Shown here: one piece after another, positions 32,460-41,249 of the stretch
Numbering within the stretch: the stretch's first letter is position 1
Layout: each line of letters opens with the position of its first letter
NCBI GenBank assembly: GCA_035288045.1
Contig: DATEBA010000073.1
Span: 1 to 42,420, forward strand
DNA: 42,420 nucleotides
Source of the DNA: DATEBA01 sp035288045
GTDB lineage: Bacteria > Actinomycetota > UBA4738 > HRBIN12
Reading direction: 5' to 3'
Program-made: the position numbers and the translations under genes
The notes under the pieces: generated by a model
The model's database searches: none
The model's input: only the letters and a program-made list of their open reading frames with translations
Told to the model about the DNA's origin: nothing

Positions 32460-33687
32460 CCTCGACGACCGCCTCCGCGGTTTCGGAGAAGGGCGCACGC
32501 CCGATCTGTGGGAAGGGATCCGCCGGCGAGAGCCGCGCCCTGAAGCATCGATTCGTCCTCGGGTCCCTGGCCTGATCGCCGGCGCGGTCGCCTTACTCGT
32601 CGCCGTGGCTGGACTGGCGCTCGTCGTGCGTGCGTTCCAGACGGACAGGACCGCGCGGCCGGCGGAGGACGTCGAGAATGGTGCGGGACCGTCGGAGGCG
32701 GTTGTGACCGGCACGACGCAGGTCGCGGAGTTCCCGAACGCGGTCGCAGTCGGGGAAGGCGGAGTGTGGATCAGCGCACCCCGGAACGACGGATCGGGCG
32801 CCGGGGACGTCGTCCGGCTCGATCCCTCGACAGGGGAGGTCATCGCCCGGATCCCGGTGGACGGGCTGCCCGGCTGGGAGACCGGAGGTGGCGGCATGGC
32901 TGTTGGCCTGGGCAGCGTCTGGGTGACCGGCAACATCTACGCGGACCGTCCGGACCGCACGATCGTTTCGCAGATCGACCCCGCGACCAACGAGGTGGCC
33001 GACGTCATCGATCTCGGGCCCGGCTACGACGCCGACGTGGCGGTCGATCCATCCGCGATCTGGATCCTCGTCTTCACGCGCGATCATGACACCCTCGAGG
33101 TCGTTCGCCTCGATCCCGTGACACACGAGGAGACCGCGCGCATCCCGATCGATGGGATCTGGTCGCAGGAGATCTTCGTCGGTGAGGGGGCGATCTGGGT
33201 GAACGCCGCGCAACCCCATCCGAAGTACGACGACACCGTCGGCGCAAGCACGCTGACCCGCATCTATACGGCCACGAACGAGGTGACCCTCGCGCTCCCG
33301 GGTGCCGAGTTCGTGGAGTCTACGGATCCCGCCGACGGCATCGTGTGGGCCTGGACGCACGATGGGCTCGTTCCGCTCGACGCGGCGACCGGCGACGCGG
33401 TGGGCGATCCTGTCCTTTCGGTCCGGCGCAGCTGGGCGGTGGGCCTCGAGGAGCCGATCCTCGTGGACGGGACCGGGGCGTGGTTCTACGGGTACGCCGA
33501 CGACGCCGCCTCCTGGGTCCTCTCGCACATGGATCTCGAGACCGGCGAGGTGACCGCGTCGGCAGAGCTTGGGGCGGACACGCAGGGCAACCGCTGGTGG
33601 ATTGTCGCCGCGGCGGTCGATCCGTCCTCGGGGGTGGCGTGGGTCGTCCATTACCGCGACAACGTCTCCCGGATGGAGTTCCGCTGA
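32452..33687 (+). CDS. Membrane-anchored beta-propeller protein, probable anti-sigma partner
   Basis: A 411-residue protein. Residues 1-40 are a charged cytoplasmic segment (MRDLDDRLRGF...PDLWEGIRRR). Residues about 42-64 form a single membrane helix. The rest is an outside domain with repeats of the YVTN/SMP-30-like propeller type (VRLDPSTGEVIARIPV, SQIDPATNEVADVIDL, VRLDPVTHEETARIPI, and G-VW motifs). Starting inside the sigma-factor gene, with a ggaggag Shine-Dalgarno, it should be co-translated with it. No zinc-binding anti-sigma motif (HxxxCxxC) is seen, so sigma control is inferred from order and topology. The propeller may bind an external ligand. Confidence 0.8.
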   Translation: MRDLDDRLRGFGEGRTPDLWEGIRRREPRPEASIRPRVPGLIAGAVALLVAVAGLALVVRAFQTDRTARPAEDVENGAGPSEAVVTGTTQVAEFPNAVAVGEGGVWISAPRNDGSGAGDVVRLDPSTGEVIARIPVDGLPGWETGGGGMAVGLGSVWVTGNIYADRPDRTIVSQIDPATNEVADVIDLGPGYDADVAVDPSAIWILVFTRDHDTLEVVRLDPVTHEETARIPIDGIWSQEIFVGEGAIWVNAAQPHPKYDDTVGASTLTRIYTATNEVTLALPGAEFVESTDPADGIVWAWTHDGLVPLDAATGDAVGDPVLSVRRSWAVGLEEPILVDGTGAWFYGYADDAASWVLSHMDLETGEVTASAELGADTQGNRWWIVAAAVDPSSGVAWVVHYRDNVSRMEFR

Positions 33688-33706
33688 GGGGTCGCGCCTG
33701 GAGTTC

Positions 33707-33786
33707 GGAGGCTCTCCGCTCCCGGGCCACTACGCGGCGCGCGGCCGTTCGCTCGTCCCGCCCGCCCAGCGGAGCGGAGCGCCTCC
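33707..33786. repeat. Long inverted repeat, possible terminator
   Basis: Arm 33707-33722 (GGAGGCTCTCCGCTCC) pairs with 33771-33786 (GGAGCGGAGCGCCTCC) at 15 of 16 positions around a 48-nt GC-rich loop, in the 212-bp gap between the propeller gene and folP. TTCGT follows the second arm. It may end transcription of the sigma-factor unit. The rest of the gap shows no gene. Confidence 0.4.
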
Positions 33787-33899
33787 TTCGTAGGCCGATT
33801 GTGCGACGTGGGCGATAGCTCATCTTCCGCCGAAGGGGCAAAGCGGCGGGCCGAAGGTCTGTTCGGGTCCAGCGATGGTCCTACCCACCGGCGACTAGC

Positions 33900-34748
33900 A
33901 TGAAATCCGTGAAGCCCCTGATCTGGCACTGCGGGGATCGAAGGCTCGATTGCGGCGAGCGGACGCTCGTGATGGGCGTGGTCAACGTGACGCCGGACTC
34001 CTTCTCCGACGGTGGTCGGTTCCTCGACGCCGACGCCGCGGTGAAACACGGGCTCCGGATGGTCGAGGAAGGCGCCGACGTTCTCGACGTCGGCGGCGAA
34101 TCCACCAGGCCCGGCTCGGATCCGGTCTCGGCCGACGAGGAGCGGAGACGCGTCGTCCCCGTGGTCGAGCGCCTCGCGAAGGAGGTTCCCGAGACGCCGA
34201 TATCCGTCGATACGCGCAAGGTGGAGGTCGCCGGGGGCGCCCTCGACGCCGGGGCGACGATCGTGAACGACGTCTCGGCCGGCACCGACCACAAGATGTT
34301 TCCGCTCGTCCGGGACTCCGGCGCCGGCATGGTCCTCATGCACATGAAGGGCGAGCCGAAGACGATGCAGGAGGCGCCGAGCTACACCGACGTTGTCGCC
34401 GAGGTGAAGGAGTTCCTCCGCGAACGGCTCGAGGCCGCGGTCTTCGAAGGGATCGGGCTCGAGCGTCTCTGCATCGACCCCGGCATCGGCTTCGGCAAGA
34501 ACCTCGAGCACAACCTGCTCCTGATGCGAAACCTCGACGGCCTGTTCGACCTCAGGCGCCCTGTCCTCGTTGGGCCGTCGCGGAAGTCGTTCATCGGGAA
34601 CCTCCTGGATGTCCCGCCCGACGAGCGCATGGAAGGGACCGCCGGCGCGGTCGCCTGGCTCGTCGGGCGGGGCGCGAACGTTGTGCGCGTACACGACGTG
34701 CGCGAGATGGTGCGAGTCATCCGCGTCGTCGAGGCGATCCGGGGATGA
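33900..34748 (+). CDS. folP: Dihydropteroate synthase
   Basis: A 282-residue TIM-barrel enzyme joining p-aminobenzoate to dihydropterin pyrophosphate; it is the sulfonamide target. Signature 1 MGVVNVTPDSFSDGG (25-39) is intact, followed by GADVLDVGGESTRPGS, ISVDTRK, NDVSAG, HMKGEPKTMQ, DPGIGFGKNLEHN and the GPSRKSF phosphate-binding lysine motif. No Shine-Dalgarno is obvious before ATG 33900; TAGCAT overlaps the start and does not help. It opens a run of overlapping genes to folB. The last four bases overlap the hydrolase gene. Confidence 0.97.
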   Translation: MKSVKPLIWHCGDRRLDCGERTLVMGVVNVTPDSFSDGGRFLDADAAVKHGLRMVEEGADVLDVGGESTRPGSDPVSADEERRRVVPVVERLAKEVPETPISVDTRKVEVAGGALDAGATIVNDVSAGTDHKMFPLVRDSGAGMVLMHMKGEPKTMQEAPSYTDVVAEVKEFLRERLEAAVFEGIGLERLCIDPGIGFGKNLEHNLLLMRNLDGLFDLRRPVLVGPSRKSFIGNLLDVPPDERMEGTAGAVAWLVGRGANVVRVHDVREMVRVIRVVEAIRG

Positions 34749-35647
34749 TGCTGCCCGAGAAGCGGCGCGCCCGCGTGTCGGGCGGAGAGCTCGCTTACGT
34801 CGAGGCCGGCGAGGGTCCCGCCGTCGTGCTCCTGCACGGGTTCCCCACCTCGTCTTTCCTCTGGCGCGGGTTCGTGAACTTACTCGAGCCGTGGTTCCGG
34901 GTGATCGCGCCCGACCTCCTCGGCTTCGGCGACTCCGACAAGCCCGACGGCGCCGCGCTCGACATCGTGTCCCAGACGCGGTACGTGCGGGAGCTGCTGG
35001 AGGGCCTCCGCGTCGACCGGCTCGCAGCGATCGGGCACTCTCACGGTGGCGGTATCGCACAGCTCCTGGCTCTGGACGGGGCGGGCGTCGAGGCGCTCGT
35101 GCTCTTCGACGCGATCGCCTTCGACGCGTGGCCGGCGGACGCGCTCGAGGAGTTGAAGAGAACCCCGGCGGAGCTTCACGGCGAGTCGCTCGTTCGCGCC
35201 GTCATGCGAACCGGGTTCGACCTGGCGATGGGGCACCGAGAGCGCCTCTCCGAGGCGGAGCTCGAGGAATACTGCCGGCCGTGGATGGGGGACGAGGGCT
35301 CGCGGGCGTTCTTCCGCGCGCTCGACTCGATCGACGGCGTGGGGCTCGCCGGGCGAGAGGAGGAGCTCGCCCGGCTCGAGTGCCCCGCGTTCCTCGTCTG
35401 GGGTGAGGACGACCCGTTCCTGGCGCCTGCCGTGGCGGAGCGCCTGGCCGACACCCTCCCGGACGCGGCGCTCGCGCTCCTCCCGGGCTGCTCTCACTTC
35501 GTCACCGAGGACGCGCCCGACACGGTCGGGCCGCTCGTCCTCGAGTGGCTGCGAGCGCGGTACCTCGGAGTCGGCCACGGGCACGGGTCGGCATCCACGG
35601 TGCCGATCCGCCTGCAGCGCAAGGCTGATGGAGAGGAGCTCGCATGA
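34745..35647 (+). CDS. Alpha/beta hydrolase within the folate operon
   Basis: A 300-residue alpha/beta-hydrolase. It has the oxyanion HGFP (31-34), the DLLGFGDSDKP strand-loop typical of haloalkane dehalogenase and epoxide hydrolase relatives, and the nucleophile elbow GHSHG (Ser99). An acid is likely in WGEDDPFL, and the final histidine is in CSHFVTED. The catalytic serine points to an esterase or C-C hydrolase more than a dehalogenase (which uses Asp). Two adjacent ATGs (34745, 34748) are possible starts; the first gives an ATGA overlap with folP. It also overlaps folB by four bases, so it is translated with the folate genes, but no folate step needing it is known to me. Confidence 0.9.
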   Translation: MMLPEKRRARVSGGELAYVEAGEGPAVVLLHGFPTSSFLWRGFVNLLEPWFRVIAPDLLGFGDSDKPDGAALDIVSQTRYVRELLEGLRVDRLAAIGHSHGGGIAQLLALDGAGVEALVLFDAIAFDAWPADALEELKRTPAELHGESLVRAVMRTGFDLAMGHRERLSEAELEEYCRPWMGDEGSRAFFRALDSIDGVGLAGREEELARLECPAFLVWGEDDPFLAPAVAERLADTLPDAALALLPGCSHFVTEDAPDTVGPLVLEWLRARYLGVGHGHGSASTVPIRLQRKADGEELA

Positions 35648-35991
35648 ACTCACGCCTCTTCCTGACCGGCATCCGCGCGTCGGGGCGCCACGGCGCGAAC
35701 CCCGGGGAGAAGGACCGGCCACAGGACTTCGTGGTCGACCTCGACGTGGAGGTCTCCGTGGACGGCGATGCGCTCGATGAGACCGCCGACTACAGGCGGA
35801 TCGTAGAGTCGGTGCGGGAGGTCGTCGCGGGTGAGTCCTTCGACCTCGTGGAGACGCTCGCGGAGGCGGTGGCGGCCTCCGTCGCGCACGTGGACCGCGT
35901 GGTGGGCGTGAGGGTCGTCGTTCACAAGCCGGCAGCCGCGGCCTCGCTCGGGATCCAGGGCGTTTCTGCCGCCGCGACCGCCGGAACCTGA
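35644..35991 (+). CDS. folB: Dihydroneopterin aldolase
   Basis: A 115-residue enzyme of the tunnelling fold that cleaves dihydroneopterin to hydroxymethyl-dihydropterin. Features are LFLTGIRASGRHGANPGEKDRPQDFVVDLDV (the usual FxGxHGxxxxE region), the DYRRIVESVREVV helix, SFDLVETLAEAVA with its conserved glutamate, and the C-terminal VVVHKP strand with the catalytic lysine. ATG 35644 overlaps the hydrolase stop (ATGA). folK follows after one base. Confidence 0.95.
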   Translation: MNSRLFLTGIRASGRHGANPGEKDRPQDFVVDLDVEVSVDGDALDETADYRRIVESVREVVAGESFDLVETLAEAVAASVAHVDRVVGVRVVVHKPAAAASLGIQGVSAAATAGT

Positions 35992-35992
35992 C

Positions 35993-36496
35993 GTGGCGCG
36001 AGCTTTCCTCGGGCTGGGATCGAACGTCGGCGACCGACTGACCAACCTGCAGCGCGCCGTCGACCTGCTCGCGGGGCGCGTCGACATCGACATCCGAAGG
36101 TCCTCCCGCGTATACGAGACCGACCCCGTCGGCGGTTCTGCGCAGCCGGACTACCTGAACGCCGTCGTCGAGGTCGAGACGACGCTCTCGCCCCGGGAGC
36201 TCCTGGAGGCCTGTCTGGAGGTCGAGGTCGAGCTCGGGCGGACGCGCGAGGAACGATGGGGCCCGAGGACGATAGACGTCGACGTCCTGACCTACGACGG
36301 GGATCGGGTGGACGAGCCCGACCTGACGATCCCGCACCCTCGGATGCATGAGCGCGCCTTCGTGCTAGTGCCGCTGCTTGAGCTCGTTGTCGATCCGGTC
36401 TTGCCCGGCGGCCGGCGGATCGGCACGCTCCGACTCGGGCCGCAAGCGCTCGCGGGCGTGCGCCCGTTCGCGCCGCCGCTCGCGCTGACCGCCTGA
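35993..36496 (+). CDS. folK: 2-amino-4-hydroxy-6-hydroxymethyldihydropteridine pyrophosphokinase
   Basis: A 167-residue HPPK, which pyrophosphorylates hydroxymethyl-dihydropterin for FolP. It begins with LGLGSNVGDR, has SRVYETDPVGG and DYLNAVVEVET, and shows the signature RWGPRTIDVDVLTYDG with its metal-binding aspartates, then IPHPRMHERAFVLVPL. The GTG at 35993 follows the folB stop by one base. It completes the folate branch together with folE, folP and folB, though a dihydrofolate synthase gene is not seen here. Confidence 0.96.
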   Translation: MARAFLGLGSNVGDRLTNLQRAVDLLAGRVDIDIRRSSRVYETDPVGGSAQPDYLNAVVEVETTLSPRELLEACLEVEVELGRTREERWGPRTIDVDVLTYDGDRVDEPDLTIPHPRMHERAFVLVPLLELVVDPVLPGGRRIGTLRLGPQALAGVRPFAPPLALTA

Positions 36497-36511
36497 GGGA
36501 TACTCGCGGGC

Positions 36512-37366
36512 GTGGACGTATCCGTGATCGGCGCGGGGAGGGTGGGGACGGCGCTCGCCGTTCTCCTTTCCAGGGCCGGGCACGATGTGGTCGCGGTCTC
36601 GGGGCGGGCGGCGACCGCCGAGCGGACCGAGCGTCACCTCGGCCTCACCCCCGTTCCGGCCGCCGAGGCCGCGGCAGCGGGGGAGCTGGTACTGGTCACG
36701 ACGCCGGACGACTCGATCGCCACCGCGTGCGCGGAGATCGCCGGTGTGCTGCGTCGTGGGCAATGGGTCGCCCACGCCTCGGGCGCCACGGGACTGGAGG
36801 CGCTGGCGCCGGCGCGGCGGGCGGGCGCCCGGGTGCTGTCGATCCATCCTCTCCAGACCTTCCCGACGGTCGAAGCCGCGCTCGATCGCATCCCCGAGAG
36901 CGCACTTGCCGTGACCGGCGACGAGGAGGAGGGTCACGCGCTCGGCGAGCGGCTGGCGCGCGACATCGGAGCGCGGCCGTTCAGGTTGGAGGACTCGGCC
37001 AAAGCGCTGTACCACGCGGCGGCGGTGTTCGCGTCGAACCACCTCGTCGCCGTAGAGGCGCTGGCGGAGCGGATCTTCGGGCTCGCGGGTATGGAGCGCC
37101 CGCTCGAGCTGTTCTGGCCGCTCGTGCGAGCCACCGTCGACAACGTGGAGTCTATGGGATCGGGCGCCGCGCTCACCGGCCCGGCGGTGCGCGGCGACGC
37201 CGGAACCGTGCAGCGCAACCTGGAGGCGATCTCGGCGGCGGCACCCGAGGCCGTAGCGCCCTACGTCGTGCTCACTCGGGTTGCGCTCGACGTCGGAACG
37301 CGCTCCGGGCGCCTGTCGGGGGAGACTCGTTCCGCCGTCGAGGAGGTGCTGGCCCTCTGGGCGTGA
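36512..37366 (+). CDS. Rossmann-fold reductase-like protein with DUF2520 domain
   Basis: A 284-residue protein. The N-terminus is an NAD(P)-binding fold (VIGAGRVGTALAVLLSRAGHDV, residues 4-25). It is followed by VTTPDDSI and SIHPLQTFP, motifs of the Rossmann-like plus DUF2520 family related to 6-phosphogluconate dehydrogenase-type enzymes. In actinobacteria this gene usually lies between folK and panC, as here. Because it precedes panC and overlaps it (GTGA), a ketopantoate-reductase-like role in pantothenate synthesis has been a natural guess, but this is unproved. The start is GTG 36512. Confidence 0.88.
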   Translation: MDVSVIGAGRVGTALAVLLSRAGHDVVAVSGRAATAERTERHLGLTPVPAAEAAAAGELVLVTTPDDSIATACAEIAGVLRRGQWVAHASGATGLEALAPARRAGARVLSIHPLQTFPTVEAALDRIPESALAVTGDEEEGHALGERLARDIGARPFRLEDSAKALYHAAAVFASNHLVAVEALAERIFGLAGMERPLELFWPLVRATVDNVESMGSGAALTGPAVRGDAGTVQRNLEAISAAAPEAVAPYVVLTRVALDVGTRSGRLSGETRSAVEEVLALWA

Positions 37367-38220
37367 TCCGAACTGCCGCCGGCTTCCGGGAGGTGTCCGA
37401 CGCGGCTCGCGGCTCCGGTCGATCGGTCGGGCTCGTGCCGACGATGGGCTCCCTCCACGAGGGCCACCGGTCCCTCATCCGCCGGGCGCGCGAAGAGCGC
37501 GACTTCGTGGCGGTCTCGATCTTCGTGAACCCCCTCCAGTTCGGCCCCGGGGAGGACATCGAGCGCTACCCGCGCGACGAGGGGTCCGACCTCGCCGTGA
37601 CGGAGCGTCTCGGCGTCGACATCGTCTTCGCCCCGAGCGAGGACGAGATGTTCCCGCCGGGGAGCGTTCCCGACCCCGGTGTCACCGACCCGTGCCCGAT
37701 CGGCGACGTGCTCGAGGGCGCGAGCCGCCCGGGCCACTTCCGCGGCGTCCTCGCGGCCGTTCACCGCCTGTTCGTGGCCTCGGGTCCCTGCGTCGCCTAC
37801 TTCGGAGAGAAGGACGCGCAGCAGCTGTTCCTCGTCCGCCGGATGGTCCGCGAGCACCGCATCCCAGTCGAGGTGGTCGCTTGCCCGACCGTCCGGGGGC
37901 CCGACGGGCTCGCGCTCTCGTCACGGGCCACCTCCCTGTCTGGCGAGGAGCGCGCGGCCGCCGGCTGCCTGTTCCTCGCGCTCTCCGAGGCTGCGGAGCA
38001 CGCGCGAAAGGGGGAGTCAGATGCGGCGGTTCTCGTGGCGGTCATGGCCCGCGAGATCGGAGCGACGCCCCTCGCCCGGATCGACTACGCGGCGGTCGCC
38101 GACGAGGAGACCTTCCAGCAGTTGCGCGAGATCGAGCGGCCGGCGCGCGCTCTGGTTGCGGCGTGGTTCGGCGCGACGCGCCTGATCGACAACCTGCGGC
38201 TGCCGGAGCCCGGCCGGTAG
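37363..38220 (+). CDS. panC: Pantothenate synthetase
   Basis: A 285-residue ligase of the cytidylyltransferase-like fold, joining pantoate and beta-alanine with ATP. It has VPTMGSLHEGH (HEGH 32-35), SIFVNPLQFGPGEDIERYPR, GHFRGVLAAVHRLF, the FGEKDAQQ motif and the KMSK-like LSSRATSLS. GTG 37363 is in a GTGA overlap with the DUF2520 gene. panD, which often follows panC, is absent: coaX comes next after 30 bp. Beta-alanine must then be made by a gene elsewhere. Confidence 0.96.
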   Translation: MIRTAAGFREVSDAARGSGRSVGLVPTMGSLHEGHRSLIRRAREERDFVAVSIFVNPLQFGPGEDIERYPRDEGSDLAVTERLGVDIVFAPSEDEMFPPGSVPDPGVTDPCPIGDVLEGASRPGHFRGVLAAVHRLFVASGPCVAYFGEKDAQQLFLVRRMVREHRIPVEVVACPTVRGPDGLALSSRATSLSGEERAAAGCLFLALSEAAEHARKGESDAAVLVAVMAREIGATPLARIDYAAVADEETFQQLREIERPARALVAAWFGATRLIDNLRLPEPGR

Positions 38221-38250
38221 GATTGCGCAAGTCCGGGAGGAGGCCTGGGA

Positions 38251-39033
38251 GTGCTGCTCGCCGTCGACGTCGGCAACACCGAGATCGTCCTGGGTGTGTT
38301 CCGGGGTCAGGAGCTGGCCGACCACTGGCGCATCTCCTCGCGCTCCGAACGGACAGCCGACGAGCTCGCTCACCTCTTCGGCGGGCTCCTGGAGCACGCA
38401 GGGCTCTCGTTCTCCCGAGAGGTGAGCGGGGTGGTCATCTCGTCGGTGGTGCCGTCCTCGACCCAGGCGCTCCGGGAGATGACCGAGCGCTACTTCGGCT
38501 TCGAGCCGGTCGTCGTCGAGCCCGGGACCCGCACCGGCATGGCGATCCTGATCGACAACCCGCGCGAGGTCGGCGCTGACCGCATCGTGAACTCCCTGGC
38601 GGCGTTCTCGCGCTACGGTGGCCCTTGCATCGTCGTCGACTTCGGGACGGCAACGAACTTCGACGTGGTCTCGGCCAGGGGCGAGTACCTCGGCGGCGCG
38701 ATCGGTCCCGGCCTGCAGGTGGCCGCGGAGAGCCTCTACGCGGCGGCGGCCCGTCTGACCCGCGTCGAGCTCCGCCCTCCTCGTTCGGTGATCGGCAAGA
38801 ACACCGTCGAGGCCGTCCAGTCGGGCGTGCTCTTCGGAGCTGCGGCCGAGGTGGACGGGATGATCGAGCGCATCCGCAAGGAGCTCGGCAACGACGCGAA
38901 GACGATCGCCACGGGCGGCCTGGCCGGTCTAGTCATCTCCCACTGCCGGAACGTCGACGAGCACGACCCCTGGCTCACCCTCGAGGGACTCCGCCTGGTG
39001 TTCGAGAAGAACGTGAGCCCGGGCGATGAGTGA
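38251..39033 (+). CDS. coaX: Type III pantothenate kinase
   Basis: A 260-residue ASKHA-fold kinase for the first step of coenzyme A synthesis. It has the phosphate-binding DVGNT (6-10), then ISSVVPS, the VGADRIVNSLAA motif, and DFGTATNFD with LGGAIGPGLQ. The N-terminal alignment supports the GTG at 38251, which has a gggaggagg Shine-Dalgarno (about 38235-38243). TAGGAT at 38218-38223 could be a -10 element, overlapping the panC stop. The gene overlaps lysS by 8 bp. Confidence 0.96.
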   Translation: MLLAVDVGNTEIVLGVFRGQELADHWRISSRSERTADELAHLFGGLLEHAGLSFSREVSGVVISSVVPSSTQALREMTERYFGFEPVVVEPGTRTGMAILIDNPREVGADRIVNSLAAFSRYGGPCIVVDFGTATNFDVVSARGEYLGGAIGPGLQVAAESLYAAAARLTRVELRPPRSVIGKNTVEAVQSGVLFGAAAEVDGMIERIRKELGNDAKTIATGGLAGLVISHCRNVDEHDPWLTLEGLRLVFEKNVSPGDE

Positions 39034-40507
39034 GGAGGGCCCCCGGGAGCGGGAGGTCCTAGCCGCGCGCCGCGAGTCGCTCGAGGTTCTGCGGGCTCGA
39101 GGCGTCGAGCCCTTCGCGCTCGGCTTCGAGCCGGATGCTCTCGCCGCCGACATCCGCGCCAGGTACGGATCCTTGGCGCCCAACAGCATCTCGGAGGAGC
39201 GAGCCTCGATGGCCGGCAGGATCGTCCTCGCCCGGAACATGGGCAAGCTCGTCTTCCTCGTGCTTCGGGACCGCTCCGGAGACATCCAGCTCGTCTGCGA
39301 CCAGGACACCGAGTCCGCCTCGATGGTGTTCCTCGAGCACCTCGACCTCGGCGATATCGTCGGCGCGGCGGGCCGCGTCGGAACGACCCGGAAGGGAGAG
39401 CTCTCGATCTTCGTCGAGCGGCTCACCCTGCTCACAAAGTCGCTCCGGCCGCTGCCGGAGAAGTGGCACGGCCTGAAGGACCCCGACCTCCAGCAGCGGC
39501 GGAGGTATCTCCACCTGGCGATCGACCCGACGCCGCGGTTCTACGCCGAGGCCCGCGCCAAGGTGCTCCGGACGATACGCGCCTACCTCGACGAGCGAGG
39601 GTTCCTGGAGGTCGAGACCCCCGTCCTGCAATCGATCGCCGGCGGAGCCATGGCGCGGCCATTCGTCACCCACCACGAGGTCCTCGACATGGATCTCTTC
39701 CTCCGGATCTCGCTGGAGCTCTACCTGAAACGCCTGCTGGTGGGCGGCCTGGAGCGCGTGTACGAGGTCGGGCGGAACTTCCGAAACGAGGGGATCGATC
39801 GTAGCCACAACCCGGAGTTCACGATGCTCGAGGTCTACCAGGCCTACGGCGACTACGAGACGATGATGGACCTCACGCGCGACCTCGTGCAGGCGTGCGC
39901 GATGGCGGTGCGCGGCTCGCTGGACGTCCCGTATCGCGGGCGGACGCTGCACCTCGGCGGCGAGTGGCCCCGCATCTCGATCTTGGGGGGCCTCTCCGAA
40001 TCGGTCGGCGAGGAGGTCGTGCTCGACCGCCCGGACCTGCCGGACATCGCCGAGCGCCACAGCGTCGGCGTCGACCCGAAGTGGGGTCCGGGCAAGATCG
40101 TCGTCGAGATGTTCGAGAAGCTGGTCGAACCCACCCTCTTCCAGCCGGCGTTCGTATGCGACTTCCCGCGCGAGGTGTCGCCTCTCGCGCGACCGCACCG
40201 CTCGGTGCCGGGGCTAACCGAGCACGTCGATCCGGTGATCGGCGGTATGGAGATCGGAACCGCGTACTCGGAACTCACCGACCCCGACGAGCAGCGTGCG
40301 AAGTTCCTGCTCCAGCAGGAAGCTCGCGCCAAGGGGGACGAGGAGGCGCACCCGCTGGACGAGGACTTCCTCCAGGCGCTGGAGCACGGCATGCCGCCGG
40401 CCGGTGGGCTGGGGGTCGGGATCGACCGGCTGCTCATGGTACTCACGGACGCACCGTCGCTCCGGGATCTGATCCTGTTCCCGCACCACCGCCCGGAGGG
40501 CGGCTAG
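39026..40507 (+). CDS. lysS: Lysyl-tRNA synthetase (class II)
   Basis: A 493-residue class II synthetase. The N-terminal anticodon-binding OB fold covers about residues 60-150 (MAGRIVLARNMGKLVFLVLRD). The catalytic domain follows with motif 1 around FLEVETPVLQ, motif 2 VYEVGRNFRNEGIDRSHNPEFTMLE and motif 3 GLGVGIDRLLMVL. The stretch SPLARPHRSVPGLTEHVDPVIGGMEIGTAYSELTDP is the lysine-binding region; GMEIGTAYSEL differs slightly from the commoner ELANGYSEL form. ATG 39026 overlaps coaX by 8 bp. The stop is one base from the stop of the convergent receiver gene. Confidence 0.97.
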   Translation: MSEEGPREREVLAARRESLEVLRARGVEPFALGFEPDALAADIRARYGSLAPNSISEERASMAGRIVLARNMGKLVFLVLRDRSGDIQLVCDQDTESASMVFLEHLDLGDIVGAAGRVGTTRKGELSIFVERLTLLTKSLRPLPEKWHGLKDPDLQQRRRYLHLAIDPTPRFYAEARAKVLRTIRAYLDERGFLEVETPVLQSIAGGAMARPFVTHHEVLDMDLFLRISLELYLKRLLVGGLERVYEVGRNFRNEGIDRSHNPEFTMLEVYQAYGDYETMMDLTRDLVQACAMAVRGSLDVPYRGRTLHLGGEWPRISILGGLSESVGEEVVLDRPDLPDIAERHSVGVDPKWGPGKIVVEMFEKLVEPTLFQPAFVCDFPREVSPLARPHRSVPGLTEHVDPVIGGMEIGTAYSELTDPDEQRAKFLLQQEARAKGDEEAHPLDEDFLQALEHGMPPAGGLGVGIDRLLMVLTDAPSLRDLILFPHHRPEGG

Positions 40508-40508
40508 C

Positions 40509-40892
40509 TCAGGCGCCCGCGGTCGCCGGCTCGGCGGCCTCGTGGAGGACTACAAGGAGCTCCTCCAGGCCTATGCCCTTGGCCAGGAACCCCGAGGCGC
40601 CGGCCTGCAGGGCCTCCCTCTCCACGCCGGGATCGGCGTGGGCCGTGAGGATCACGACCGGCAGGGAGGGCCGCTTCCGGTGGATCTCGCGCATGGCGTC
40701 GATGCCGGAGAGGTCGGGCATCGAAAGATCCATGAGGACGAGGTCGGGCTCCAGCTCTTCCACCAACTGGCAGGCTGCCACCCCGCCTCCGGCCTCGCCC
40801 GCCACTTCGACCCCGTCGACCATCCGGAGCGCCGACGTCAGGGCCCGGCGGAACGCCGGGTGGTCGTCGACGACCAGCACTCGCACGTTCAT
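40509..40892 (-). CDS. Stand-alone response regulator receiver domain
   Basis: A 127-residue single receiver: acidic residues in VVDDHPAF, phosphoacceptor D55 in LVLMDLSMPD, the Thr in ILTAHAD and the lysine in FLAKGIG. This is the receiver type normally joined to a LuxR domain, but the protein ends after the last receiver helix. The ATG at 40892 has a good Shine-Dalgarno on the minus strand (aggagaaag). No kinase is adjacent; the nearest kinases are those at 8996-13167. It resembles the single receiver at 8694-9065. Confidence 0.9.
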   Translation of the reverse strand: MNVRVLVVDDHPAFRRALTSALRMVDGVEVAGEAGGGVAACQLVEELEPDLVLMDLSMPDLSGIDAMREIHRKRPSLPVVILTAHADPGVEREALQAGASGFLAKGIGLEELLVVLHEAAEPATAGA

Positions 40893-41138
40893 CTTTCTCC
40901 TAGCGGGGAAGGGGGGTCTCATGGGGGGGTCCCGCCGTCCTTCGAGTTTCCGGCATTCTTACGGACCGTCCGGCGGGGGCGCAACTGGTCGTACGGGGGA
41001 ACTTGAGTAGACCGAATGGACGATGCCGGGTACCCCCATCCGGGGAATACTCAGGTCGGGCCGTCGGTCTTCCGAAGATGGAGGGAGGATGTCCATGAGA
41101 GCCGACGCAGGCGTTCCAGGCGTAACTGAGGGCAGGGG

Positions 41139-41144
41139 TATACT
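41139..41144 (+). promoter_or_regulatory. -10 element for clpC
   Basis: gggTATACTtcc is the closest match to TATAAT in the gap before clpC, about 130 bp upstream of the start. The -35 is poor (TTCCAG at 41114-41119 with a 19-bp spacer), as expected for an activator-dependent promoter. In other actinobacteria clpC is activated by ClgR; no ClgR site is claimed. Confidence 0.4.
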
Positions 41145-41249
41145 TCCGCCGAGAGGGCGCTGCGGCGGCGCAAGGTCGGCGCCACCGGAGCGCTCGATGC
41201 GCCTCGAGGGTAGGACGTGGTCCGGTGATCCTGGGGGCCTGAAGGGCAA

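Noticed and set aside
38221..38250. A remnant of panD between panC and coaX.
   Set aside because: The gap is only 30 bp and holds just the coaX Shine-Dalgarno, so there is no room for a remnant.
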